Shown here in pieces: positions 1 through 5,086 of a stretch of 5,086 bases of DNA. The notes below the pieces were generated by a model. The model did not search any database. It saw nothing but the letters and a program-made list of their open reading frames with translations, and had not been told where the DNA came from. How positions within the stretch are numbered: position 1 is the first letter of the stretch; each line of letters begins with the position of its first letter. Position numbers and translations under genes: made by a program. The stretch lies in assembly GCA_012516015.1 (NCBI GenBank), contig JAAYXG010000784.1, positions 1-5,086 of the forward strand, given 5' to 3'. This stretch comes from Lysobacteraceae bacterium. GTDB lineage: Bacteria > Pseudomonadota > Gammaproteobacteria > Steroidobacterales > Steroidobacteraceae.

Positions 1-302
1 AGCCCCTTCCGGCCCGGCTTTCCCATGTCCGATCCGACCTTCGTGAAGATGACGACCTTGTTGCGTGCATCTGGCCGCGCCTTCAGCCACTTGCCAATGA
101 TGGTTTCCGACTCGCCGCCCGAGTTTCCTGACACCCATGTCGAATACGAATCCGCAGTGTCGATCGCGTTGAAGCCGTGAGCGACGAACGCATCCAGCAC
201 ATCGAAGCTGCCCTTCTCATCCAGAGTCCATCCGAAGACATTGCCGCCGAGAACGAGCGGTGCGATGGAAAGTCCAGTGTTGCCGAGTTGTCGCATCTGC
301 AT
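1..302 (-). CDS. Aldo/keto reductase, N-terminal part (runs off left edge)
   Basis: This is the first 100 codons of an NAD(P)H-dependent aldo/keto reductase, a soluble TIM-barrel enzyme that reduces aldehydes or ketones; the substrate cannot be told. The protein opens with the family's first strand (RQLGNTGLSIAPLVLGG, residues 4-20). Three of the four catalytic tetrad residues are visible: Asp48 and Tyr53 in IDTADSY (47-53), and Lys88 in IFTKVG (85-90). The tetrad His and the cofactor-binding C-terminal half lie beyond the left edge. I chose the ATG at 302 because GAGG (311-308) lies 5 nt upstream of it; the in-frame ATG at 296 would sit 11 nt away. The gene follows the GST on the same strand with about 200 bp between them, so it may have its own promoter. 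Family assignment is secure; the specific function is not. Confidence 0.93.
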   Translation of the reverse strand, partial: MQMRQLGNTGLSIAPLVLGGNVFGWTLDEKGSFDVLDAFVAHGFNAIDTADSYSTWVSGNSGGESETIIGKWLKARPDARNKVVIFTKVGSDMGKPGRKG

Positions 303-479
303 GTGTGCCTCGCGTACCGGATGAGCTCACGATCGCTGTTGCGACCGCATCTCTGCCGTAAGATGCAGCGGCTCCGTCGAGTTCCATGCGGGTGACCGGT
401 GACGTGTCATGGCAAGAAGGATTGGTCCCCCGCCACACGGCCTGGCAACAAAGCATAGCGAACAATTCTTTTTCTGGCC

Positions 480-499
480 GTCAACTGTCAACTGTCAAC
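480..499. repeat. Heptamer tandem repeat (GTCAACT), almost three copies
   Basis: GTCAACT is repeated with an exact 7-bp period, giving two full copies plus GTCAAC. It lies just past the GST stop codon in the spacer before the aldo/keto reductase. Read on the minus strand, the array gives TTGACA at 498-493, TTGACA at 491-486 and TTGACG at 484-479, each matching or nearly matching a sigma-70 -35 box. I found no good -10 box at 16-18 bp from any of them, so a promoter role is speculative. The rest of the spacer (303-479) shows only a smaller 7-bp duplication, GGTGACC/GGTGACG at 391-404. Confidence 0.8.
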
Positions 500-505
500 G
501 TGCCA

Positions 506-1162
506 TCAATCCCGATCCGGCGCGCCGAGCGGAAAGTTAGGCCGATACGGCCGCGCCGCGTCCACGGCTCGGGCAAACGATGGCCGAGCGAGCAATCGCG
601 CACGATACGCGCGCAGCCGCGGATATATTTCCGAGATTCGATGCGTCCAGTCGGCGTAGAAGAGCGACGGCGCGGCCGCGCAATCGGCCAGCGAGAAGTC
701 CGCACCCGCGGCCCAGGTTCTGTCGGCGAGTTGCTCCTCGAGCCAGGCATACGCGAGCTCGAGCTTCTTTTGCGAATCTGCGCATACTTCCCGCTTAGTC
801 GGGTCACCTTTCAATGCAGCACGTACCGCGTGCTGCACCCAGTGCATGACGTGCAAATCGAAGAAGCGATCGAGAAAACGAACATCGAGCGCACGCCGCG
901 GATCTTCCGGCAAGAGCCGCACCGGACCGGGATGCACGAGCTGTAAGTATTCGATGATGATGGTGGTCTCGACGATGCTGCGCCCATCGTCGACCAGCAG
1001 CGGGAACTGACCGATGGGCCATCGCCGCTGCCATTCGGCCATGTGATGCGGCGTGTCCGGCCCGAGCAGGCGGAACTCGTGCGGAGTCTCGTTCTCATAG
1101 AGCGCGATGAGCACCTTCTGCGTATAGGAGGAGAAGGGGTGACCGTAGAGCGCAAGCGACAC
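506..1162 (-). CDS. Glutathione S-transferase family protein
   Basis: A complete cytosolic glutathione transferase of 218 residues, the usual length for the family, which joins glutathione to electrophilic substrates or uses it in reduction or isomerisation. The N-terminal thioredoxin-like domain (about 2-77) starts LALYGHPFSSYTQK, with Ser11/Ser12 as the candidate catalytic hydroxyl. It has the cis-proline at Pro54 (QFPLLVDDG) and Glu65-Thr66 in the place of the usual Glu-Ser that binds the glutamyl part of glutathione. The helical C-terminal domain (about 90-205) carries the N-capping box Ser157-x-x-Asp160 in FSLADCAAAPSLFYADW. The start is GTG, with GGAGG at 1177-1173 about 10 nt upstream. 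The gene is divergent from the cupin and upstream of the aldo/keto reductase on the same strand. The C-terminal tail, ending FPLGAPDRD, is typical of a conserved bacterial GST group; the substrate is unknown. Confidence 0.95.
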   Translation of the reverse strand: MSLALYGHPFSSYTQKVLIALYENETPHEFRLLGPDTPHHMAEWQRRWPIGQFPLLVDDGRSIVETTIIIEYLQLVHPGPVRLLPEDPRRALDVRFLDRFFDLHVMHWVQHAVRAALKGDPTKREVCADSQKKLELAYAWLEEQLADRTWAAGADFSLADCAAAPSLFYADWTHRISEIYPRLRAYRARLLARPSFARAVDAARPYRPNFPLGAPDRD

Positions 1163-1437
1163 CGTGAAACTGCCTCCATTGGAGCTTGGGATGCGATAGA
1201 TGGAACGGAATCAAGCAATCCACAATGAGCTCGGCTCGGCGGACTACTGTTGCAAGGACGAAGTAGCGACGCGAAAACCGACAAGGGCCCGGCAACTCCG
1301 GCATGGGCCCCGCCGATCTTCGAACTGCACACCCGCTCCTGCCGCAAACTGTGCATGCGCACCGGGTTAGCTCGCTGATACCCTACCCGATCTGTTCCGT
1401 TGATCGCGCATCATCGTACTGTCCGAAGGAATAGCAG
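1163..1437. other. Divergent intergenic region between GST and cupin
   Basis: This 275-bp stretch must hold the promoters for the leftward GST and the rightward cupin. Visible signals are the GST Shine-Dalgarno GGAGG (1177-1173, minus strand) and the cupin Shine-Dalgarno GAAGGA (1425-1430), 7 nt before its ATG. The middle (about 1285-1320) is GC-rich with two GGGCCC palindromes. Short frames cross it, but none has a good ribosome site and a recognisable product. I could not pick out a convincing -35/-10 pair on either strand, nor a tRNA or riboswitch. Confidence 0.5.
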
Positions 1438-1812
1438 ATGGCCACCGTGGTGACCCCTCGTCGCATTGCTAGTGCGTTGACCGAGCTTTGGTCCCCGCGC
1501 GTGATCGCGGCGATCGATGACATGTACATCAAAGTTGCGAAAATAAAGGGGACTCTCGCCTGGCATTCGCACGATCACGAAGATGAGCTGTTCTATGTTC
1601 TCGACGGCACGCTGCGTATCGAGATGGAATCCGAAACGGTCGAGCTGCATACGGGCGACATCTACGTGGTACCGAAAGGTGTTCGACACAACCCTATCGC
1701 GGACGAGGAATGTCACGTGATGCTTATCGAACGCAAGACGACACTTCACACTGGATCCGAGGTGACGGAAAAGACGCGCACGATCGAAGAGCAATTGCGT
1801 CCAACAGTGTGA
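1438..1812 (+). CDS. Small single-domain cupin protein
   Basis: A complete 124-residue protein with one cupin beta-barrel. Cupin motif 1 is present as Gly38-x4-His43-x-His45-x4-Glu50-x6-Gly57. Motif 2 is Gly73-Asp74-x4-Pro79-x-Gly81-x2-His84-Asn85. The likely metal ligands His43, His45, Glu50 and His84 are therefore all kept, so a bound divalent metal (Fe, Mn, Ni or Zn) is expected. There is no DNA-binding domain and no signal peptide, so it is a cytoplasmic stand-alone cupin rather than an AraC-type regulator. Family members include small dioxygenases, isomerases and ligand-binding proteins; the sequence does not decide among them. The ATG is preceded by GAAGGA at 7 nt. It lies 156 bp upstream of the TonB receptor on the same strand with no evident terminator between, so the two may be co-transcribed and act on the same ligand (inference). 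Confidence 0.92.
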   Translation: MATVVTPRRIASALTELWSPRVIAAIDDMYIKVAKIKGTLAWHSHDHEDELFYVLDGTLRIEMESETVELHTGDIYVVPKGVRHNPIADEECHVMLIERKTTLHTGSEVTEKTRTIEEQLRPTV

Positions 1813-1834
1813 CCTTCCGCTCGCGTCGTCGTGC

Positions 1835-1919
1835 AATAGTTGCTTAGCGGCGCTCCTCGCTCCATCGCGTACAAAATACGTCGGTTTTGCGAAATAGTTG
1901 CCCTAACTCGACGTAGTTA
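1835..1919. promoter_or_regulatory. Candidate regulatory repeats in the receptor leader
   Basis: The 9-mer AATAGTTGC occurs twice, at 1835-1843 and 1893-1901, exactly 58 bp apart. The second copy runs into a dyad, TAACT (1904-1908) and AGTTA (1915-1919), separated by 6 bp and ending about 50 bp before the receptor ATG. The shared AGTT/AACT core suggests repeated binding sites for a regulator, or alternative small hairpins in the leader. No regulator is encoded in the window and no clear -10/-35 pair is visible. The pattern is seen; the regulatory role is a guess. Confidence 0.25.
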
Positions 1920-1956
1920 CAGTGACCTCCCCCCATCACGTGCGAAAGCAGCGAAC

Positions 1957-1963
1957 AAGGAGG
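1957..1963 (+). promoter_or_regulatory. Strong Shine-Dalgarno that fixes the receptor start
   Basis: AAGGAGG matches the anti-Shine-Dalgarno perfectly and lies 5 nt before the ATG at 1969. The reading frame is open further back, to a TTG at 1840. However, this site and the signal peptide that begins right after the 1969 ATG show that translation starts there, making the protein 764 residues rather than 807. Confidence 0.88.
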
Positions 1964-1968
1964 CCACC

Positions 1969-4263
1969 ATGCTCATGCGCCTGCTCATTCCCCGGCGCTC
2001 GCAATCGCTCCCTTCTGGACTCCCGCTCGGGATAGGTGCTTTGGCACTCGCGTTGTTTACGGGTGATGTCATCGCACAGACCGGTGAGCAAAGCGATGAA
2101 GCGGTGATCACCGAAGTCATCGTGATCGGCACGCCCGGCGGCGCGGGTGTCGATCGGCAGGACGCGAGCTTCGCCGTAACGACGATTCAGTTGGAAGATA
2201 TCGAAAGGCTGGCTCCGCGAAGCACGGCGGAACTGATGGAATCGATCCCCGGCGTATGGGTCGAGAGCTCTGGCGGCATCGCAGGCGCGAATATCGGTGT
2301 GCGCGGATTGCCGAGCGGCAGCGATGCGCCGTTCGTGACACTGGCGATCAATGGCTCGCCGCTCTATGGCACGGAGATGCTGTCCTTCTTCGAGCAGAGC
2401 GCGATATTCCGCATCGACGAGACGATCGCTAGCGTCGAAGGCTTGCGCGGCGGACCGAATGCGGTGTTCGGCAAAGGCGAGCCCGGCCTCACGGTGAACT
2501 TCAACTTGCTCGAGGGTTCGGAAGAAACCGAAGGCCGCGTCAAGTATTCGACGAGCGACTACGATCTGCAGCGTTTGGATGCGCGCTTGAGCGGCCCGCT
2601 CGGCGAAGATTTCTTCTATATGATCGGCGGCTACATCCAATCTTCGCCCGGCATCCGCGATGCTCAGTTCAGCGCTGAAGAGGGCAGCCAGTTCACGATC
2701 AACCTGACCAAGTACTTCGATTCGGGCAAGGTGAACGTGTTCACCCGCATCACCGACGATCACGGTCAGTGGATTCTGCCGATGGCGCTCAATTCGGGGA
2801 ATGACTTGGGAACCTTCGCGCAACTCGGTAACGCCACTCGCTTTCGAGAGATTCAGATCGATTCATCGGGCCAGACGGAGATCTTCGACTTCGGCCGCGG
2901 TCGCGGCTGGGACGGCAACGTCACCGGCGGCAGCTTCGAGTTCGACGTCGGCGGCGGCTTCACGTTTCGCGACCGCTTCACATACATGGAGGGCGATGCG
3001 GATACGTACGGGTTCGTCCCCGCGGGCGGGGCCGTGCCTGCGAGCGCGCTCAGTGCTGTCATTGGCGGACCCGTCACCACGGTGAGCGGCCGAACGCTGG
3101 GTGCCAACGATTTCGTTCAGACGTACGGCCACTGGGTCGTGCAGAAGGATCTCAAGGCGCTGATCAACGACGTGAGTATCAACAAGAATTTCGCCGATAC
3201 GCATGACGTGACATTCGGCTACTACCGGGCGACGTGGTCATCCGACGACTTCTGGACGATCGGCAATTCCATTCCCGTGCACAACAGGCGCAACGGCGAG
3301 CCGCTTGCGCCGACTATCACGCCGGCGGATATCGCGGCGGCCGGCGGCGAAGCTGGCGATCCATTCGGACTGCGGTCGGCTGGCGATGCGCGCGCCGAGG
3401 CGCTCTATCTTGCCGACTCGTGGCAGATCACGGACGCATGGCGTTTGGATTTGGGCGTGCGTCGCGAAGAGCTCACGCTCGACTACGTGCTGGATACAGG
3501 TCCCGGTTTCGCGGATGGCACGGTGGATAGTACGACGCACCTGGAAGGCAGCGAGACTGCATACACCGCGGCGGTGAACTACGATTTCACCGACACCCTC
3601 GGCGTGTTCGTCCGCTATACGGAAGGCTTCCTGTTTCCGCACTTCGATGACATTCGCGAAGATCAGAATACCGTCGATGAGGTCAAGCAACTCGAAGCCG
3701 GCGTGAAGTTCGCAGGCGATCTGTTCTCGCTCTATGCGACGGCGTTCTTCAACGAGAACGACGCATTCTCGTCCACCGTCGGCGGCGTCCTTCCTCCGAC
3801 CGCATTTACGACCGAGGCATTGGGCATCGAGTTGGATGGCGCGTTCACCTGGGATGAGTTCACGCTGTCCTTCATCGCAACGCTCCAGGACACCGAGATC
3901 ACCGATTCGACCGAACTGACCGATGTCGGCAACCAGGTTCTGCGCCAACCGGAGTGGCAGTTCAGGCTATCGCCGTCATATACGTTCGAAACCCTGAACT
4001 TCGATCTCACGTTCTACGCGGCAGCCTCGTTCATCAGCGATCGCTGGGGCGACAATGCGAACACGGTGCGACTGGATTCCTACGAGAAGATCGATCTGGG
4101 CGTCACGGCGCGGTTCGGGGACGGCCTGTTCTTACAGGTGCACGGCGACAACATCACGGATTCCGACGGCATCACCGAGGGCGATCCGCGTAATCCCGCG
4201 GCACCGAACGGGCGCCCGATCTTCGGACGCTCCGTGATGTTCAGCTTGGGATACGACTTCTGA
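1969..4263 (+). CDS. TonB-dependent outer-membrane receptor
   Basis: A complete 764-residue outer-membrane active transporter powered by TonB-ExbBD, of the size usual for siderophore and small-molecule receptors. Residues 1-36 form a signal peptide: basic start with RR at 9-10, hydrophobic core GIGALALALF at 21-30, and a likely cut after VIA36. A TonB-box-like EVIVIG follows at 49-54. The plug domain (about 65-180) has SIPGV (92-96), IGVRGL (109-114) and VEGLRGGPNAVFG (156-168). From about residue 188 onward alternating amphipathic strands form the 22-stranded barrel, ending SVMFSLGYDF with the terminal Phe needed for barrel assembly. There is no N-terminal STN signalling domain, so it is not a FecA-type transducer. 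The ligand is unknown: no iron regulator, siderophore synthesis gene or ABC importer is in view. The upstream cupin hints at an organic substrate rather than iron alone, but this is only inference. Confidence 0.96.
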   Translation: MLMRLLIPRRSQSLPSGLPLGIGALALALFTGDVIAQTGEQSDEAVITEVIVIGTPGGAGVDRQDASFAVTTIQLEDIERLAPRSTAELMESIPGVWVESSGGIAGANIGVRGLPSGSDAPFVTLAINGSPLYGTEMLSFFEQSAIFRIDETIASVEGLRGGPNAVFGKGEPGLTVNFNLLEGSEETEGRVKYSTSDYDLQRLDARLSGPLGEDFFYMIGGYIQSSPGIRDAQFSAEEGSQFTINLTKYFDSGKVNVFTRITDDHGQWILPMALNSGNDLGTFAQLGNATRFREIQIDSSGQTEIFDFGRGRGWDGNVTGGSFEFDVGGGFTFRDRFTYMEGDADTYGFVPAGGAVPASALSAVIGGPVTTVSGRTLGANDFVQTYGHWVVQKDLKALINDVSINKNFADTHDVTFGYYRATWSSDDFWTIGNSIPVHNRRNGEPLAPTITPADIAAAGGEAGDPFGLRSAGDARAEALYLADSWQITDAWRLDLGVRREELTLDYVLDTGPGFADGTVDSTTHLEGSETAYTAAVNYDFTDTLGVFVRYTEGFLFPHFDDIREDQNTVDEVKQLEAGVKFAGDLFSLYATAFFNENDAFSSTVGGVLPPTAFTTEALGIELDGAFTWDEFTLSFIATLQDTEITDSTELTDVGNQVLRQPEWQFRLSPSYTFETLNFDLTFYAAASFISDRWGDNANTVRLDSYEKIDLGVTARFGDGLFLQVHGDNITDSDGITEGDPRNPAAPNGRPIFGRSVMFSLGYDF

Positions 4264-4270
4264 GCAGAAG

Positions 4271-4300
4271 CCGCGGGTCACTCCTCGTAGCGACTCGCGG
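4271..4300 (+). terminator. Candidate terminator hairpin after the receptor gene
   Basis: Seven bases after the receptor stop codon, 4271-4279 can pair with 4292-4300 in the plus-strand RNA. This gives a 9-bp GC-rich stem with one G-U pair and a 12-nt loop. A second, smaller inverted repeat, CTTCTG/CAGAAG (4257-4270), spans the stop codon itself. No U-tract follows, so this is not a classic intrinsic terminator. It lies inside the last codons of the convergent GFA gene and may simply protect or pause transcripts where the two genes meet. Confidence 0.3.
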
Positions 4301-4670
4301 CGTCGCGATCACGCTCGTAGCGTTTCGCGAGCTTGAACGGCGGCAGCCAGGACTCCCGACGAACGATCCAGTTCTCGTAAGTTGGCAAGAGTTGATTGGG
4401 GGCATCTAGGCATCCCAAATGCACTTCGATCTCATCCTCGCTGCGCGCAGAAACGGAAGAGCCGCAGCGAGGGCAGAAGAAGCGCCCCCGGTACTCGCGC
4501 GTTTCGCCTTCGATCGTCACCGCGCCTTCAGGAAAGATCGCAGACGCACCGAAGACCGCACCATGGTGCTTGCGGCAGTCGAGACAGTGACAAATGCCAA
4601 CTCGATAGGGACGGCCTGATGCCACGAGTCGAACATCGCCGCAAAGGCAGCCGCCGGTGAGCCGTTCCAT
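4278..4670 (-). CDS. GFA/CENP-V family zinc protein
   Basis: A complete 130-residue protein of the GFA family (glutathione-dependent formaldehyde-activating enzyme type, Mss4-like fold). All seven zinc-binding cysteines of the family are visible: Cys8-x-Cys10 in GGCLCG, Cys27-x-Cys29-x2-Cys32 in CHCLDCRK, and Cys66-x2-Cys69 in CPRCGS. The family is named after Gfa of Paracoccus, proposed to speed the addition of glutathione to formaldehyde. Most short homologues are uncharacterised, and that activity should not be assumed here. The ATG at 4670 has GGAG (4681-4678) 7 nt upstream. The gene converges on the TonB receptor with 14 bp between the stop codons, and lies downstream of the broken SDR on the same strand, separated by a REP cluster and a 14-bp palindrome. 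Family assignment is secure; substrate and role are unknown. Confidence 0.94.
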   Translation of the reverse strand: MERLTGGCLCGDVRLVASGRPYRVGICHCLDCRKHHGAVFGASAIFPEGAVTIEGETREYRGRFFCPRCGSSVSARSEDEIEVHLGCLDAPNQLLPTYENWIVRRESWLPPFKLAKRYERDRDAASRYEE

Positions 4671-4690
4671 GTTGCTGCTCCGTCGCTATA

Positions 4691-4720
4691 TGAAGTGATA
4701 CGTAGTGCGATCGCACTTCA
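4691..4720. promoter_or_regulatory. Palindromic candidate operator upstream of the GFA gene
   Basis: AGTGCGATCGCACT at 4704-4717 is a perfect 14-bp palindrome with GCGATCGC at its core. The same region also forms a wider dyad, TGAAGTG (4691-4697) and CACTTCA (4714-4720), which shares its right arm with the palindrome. It lies 34-47 bp upstream of the GFA start codon, where a repressor of that gene would be expected to bind. The sequence symmetry is certain; the operator role and the binding protein are not known. Confidence 0.4.
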
Positions 4721-4763
4721 GCGGATCGAACGCGTATCGGCCAATTGGATGGCATCGAGAAAT

Positions 4764-4863
4764 TGTAGGTCGGAATTTATTCCGACTGAAAGCGTGAGGG
4801 TCGGAATTTATTCCGACTGAAGCGCAAGGGTCGGAATGAATCCCGACCTACAGGCCGACCTAC
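4764..4863. repeat. REP-type palindrome cluster with GTAG heads
   Basis: Three tandem palindromes lie 31 and 30 bp apart. Two identical copies of GTCGGAATTTATTCCGAC (4769-4786, 4800-4817) each have 8-bp arms around TT. A third, diverged copy, GTCGGAATGAATCCCGAC, is at 4830-4847. The spacers are related too (TGAAAGCGTGAGG and TGAAGCGCAAGG), so the unit is about 30 bp. The cluster begins with TGTAGGTCGG (4764-4773) and ends with its exact inverse, CCGACCTACA (4843-4852), plus another inverse CCGACCTAC at 4855-4863. GTAG-headed, imperfectly palindromic, extragenic and inverted units are the hallmark of REP/REPIN elements mobilised by RAYT (TnpA-REP) enzymes. No RAYT gene is in the window. The position between two genes transcribed in the same direction fits. 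The last arm overlaps the stop codon of the SDR. Confidence 0.85.
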
Positions 4864-5086
4864 GCGGACGCAAGTGTGACCCCGGTGAGCTCCGCCAGCT
4901 TCGCGATCAGCCGGTCCTGAAAGTCGGTATCCAGCGCTTCGGACGCCGGTTTCTGTTGCCGACGGTGATACCAATAGCGTCCGCTCACTTTCGCACGGGG
5001 GTCGTCGCTCACGGCGAGCCAAGTCTGCGTGAGATACCTTGTTCGAGATCGTCGGGCGCACTTGGGCCGCCCATCTTCGTCGGCAC
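4860..5086 (-). pseudogene. Short-chain dehydrogenase C-terminus with a frame break
   Basis: This is the C-terminal end of an NAD(P)-dependent short-chain dehydrogenase (SDR) entering from the right edge. From 5086 to about 5036 the frame reads VPTKMGGPSAPDDLEQG, a typical post-catalytic SDR segment. In that frame a stop follows ten codons later (RRLGSP then TGA). The matching family tail, YLTQTWLAVSDDPRAKVSGRYW and on to ELTGVTLASA, is found in another frame from 5036 to the TAG at 4862-4860. One base missing around 5036-5040 explains both. The 58 residues after the break keep normal family sequence without stops, so the change is either recent or an assembly or sequencing error. The catalytic Ser-Tyr-Lys and Rossmann parts lie outside the window. 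The stop codon sits within the neighbouring REP arm. Confidence 0.82.

Noticed and set aside
386..946. Plus-strand open frame of 186 codons
   Set aside because: It overlaps the well-supported GST on the opposite strand, and its Arg-rich product has no recognisable motif.
1285..1340. tRNA or riboswitch in the GC-rich part of the divergent spacer
   Set aside because: A TTCGA string and two GGGCCC sites are present, but no cloverleaf arms or known aptamer layout can be assembled around them.
811..1362. Minus-strand open frame of 183 codons over the GST start
   Set aside because: It is an out-of-frame Ser/Arg-rich shadow of the GST and its upstream spacer.
1840..1968. Longer N-terminus for the TonB receptor, starting at TTG 1840
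   Set aside because: The extra 43 residues have no ribosome site and would bury the signal peptide; AAGGAGG 5 nt before the ATG at 1969 fixes the start.
1936..2823. Long minus-strand open frame (295 codons) opposite the receptor
   Set aside because: It is an antisense shadow of a high-GC gene: low-complexity Arg/Ala/Glu-rich product with no recognisable domain, while the plus strand encodes a full TonB receptor.
4707..4714. HIP1 element of cyanobacteria (GCGATCGC)
   Set aside because: The core octamer matches, but it occurs here inside a longer local palindrome and nothing else in the window suggests a cyanobacterium.
4764..4863. CRISPR array
   Set aside because: The units are palindromes with short, near-identical spacers of 12-13 bp, not direct repeats with unique spacers of about 30 bp.
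4777..5061. Minus-strand open frame of 94 codons across the SDR and REP cluster
   Set aside because: It is out of frame with both recognisable SDR segments, and half of it is translated REP palindrome (repeating FRPSRF-like sequence).

Overview
The window comes from a Gram-negative bacterium with high-GC DNA, most likely a proteobacterium. An outer-membrane TonB-dependent receptor with a signal peptide, Shine-Dalgarno-led genes, glutathione-linked enzymes and a cluster of REP-type palindromes with GTAG heads support this. GTAG-headed REPs are best known in gammaproteobacteria such as Stenotrophomonas and Pseudomonas. The glutathione transferase is also of a type common in alphaproteobacteria, so the class stays open.

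Layout, left to right. On the minus strand, the N-terminal 100 codons of an aldo/keto reductase run off the left edge (start at 302). A spacer of about 200 bp follows, holding a heptamer tandem repeat (480-499). A complete glutathione S-transferase lies on the minus strand (506-1162). A 275-bp divergent spacer then separates it from a plus-strand pair: a small single-domain cupin (1438-1812) and a large TonB-dependent receptor (1969-4263). The leader between these two carries a 9-bp direct repeat and an AGTTA/TAACT dyad. Convergent to the receptor, with a 14-bp gap, is a GFA/CENP-V-type zinc protein on the minus strand (4278-4670). Upstream of it are a perfect 14-bp palindrome (4704-4717) and a compact REP cluster (4764-4863). 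At the right edge, on the minus strand, is the C-terminal part of a short-chain dehydrogenase (SDR) whose reading frame breaks near 5037. Its stop codon lies inside the last REP arm.

How the genes work together. The clearest functional pairing is cupin plus TonB receptor: same strand, probably co-transcribed, suggesting uptake and handling of an unidentified ligand. The flanking minus-strand genes (aldo/keto reductase, GST, GFA protein, SDR) are small-molecule redox, carbonyl or thiol enzymes typical of catabolic or detoxification neighbourhoods; no single pathway can be read from them.

I see no phage, CRISPR, toxin-antitoxin, transposase, rRNA or tRNA genes, and no convincing new multi-gene system. 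The points most worth checking are the SDR frame break, the REP cluster that supplies a stop codon, the 14-bp palindrome before the GFA gene, and the repeats in the receptor leader.
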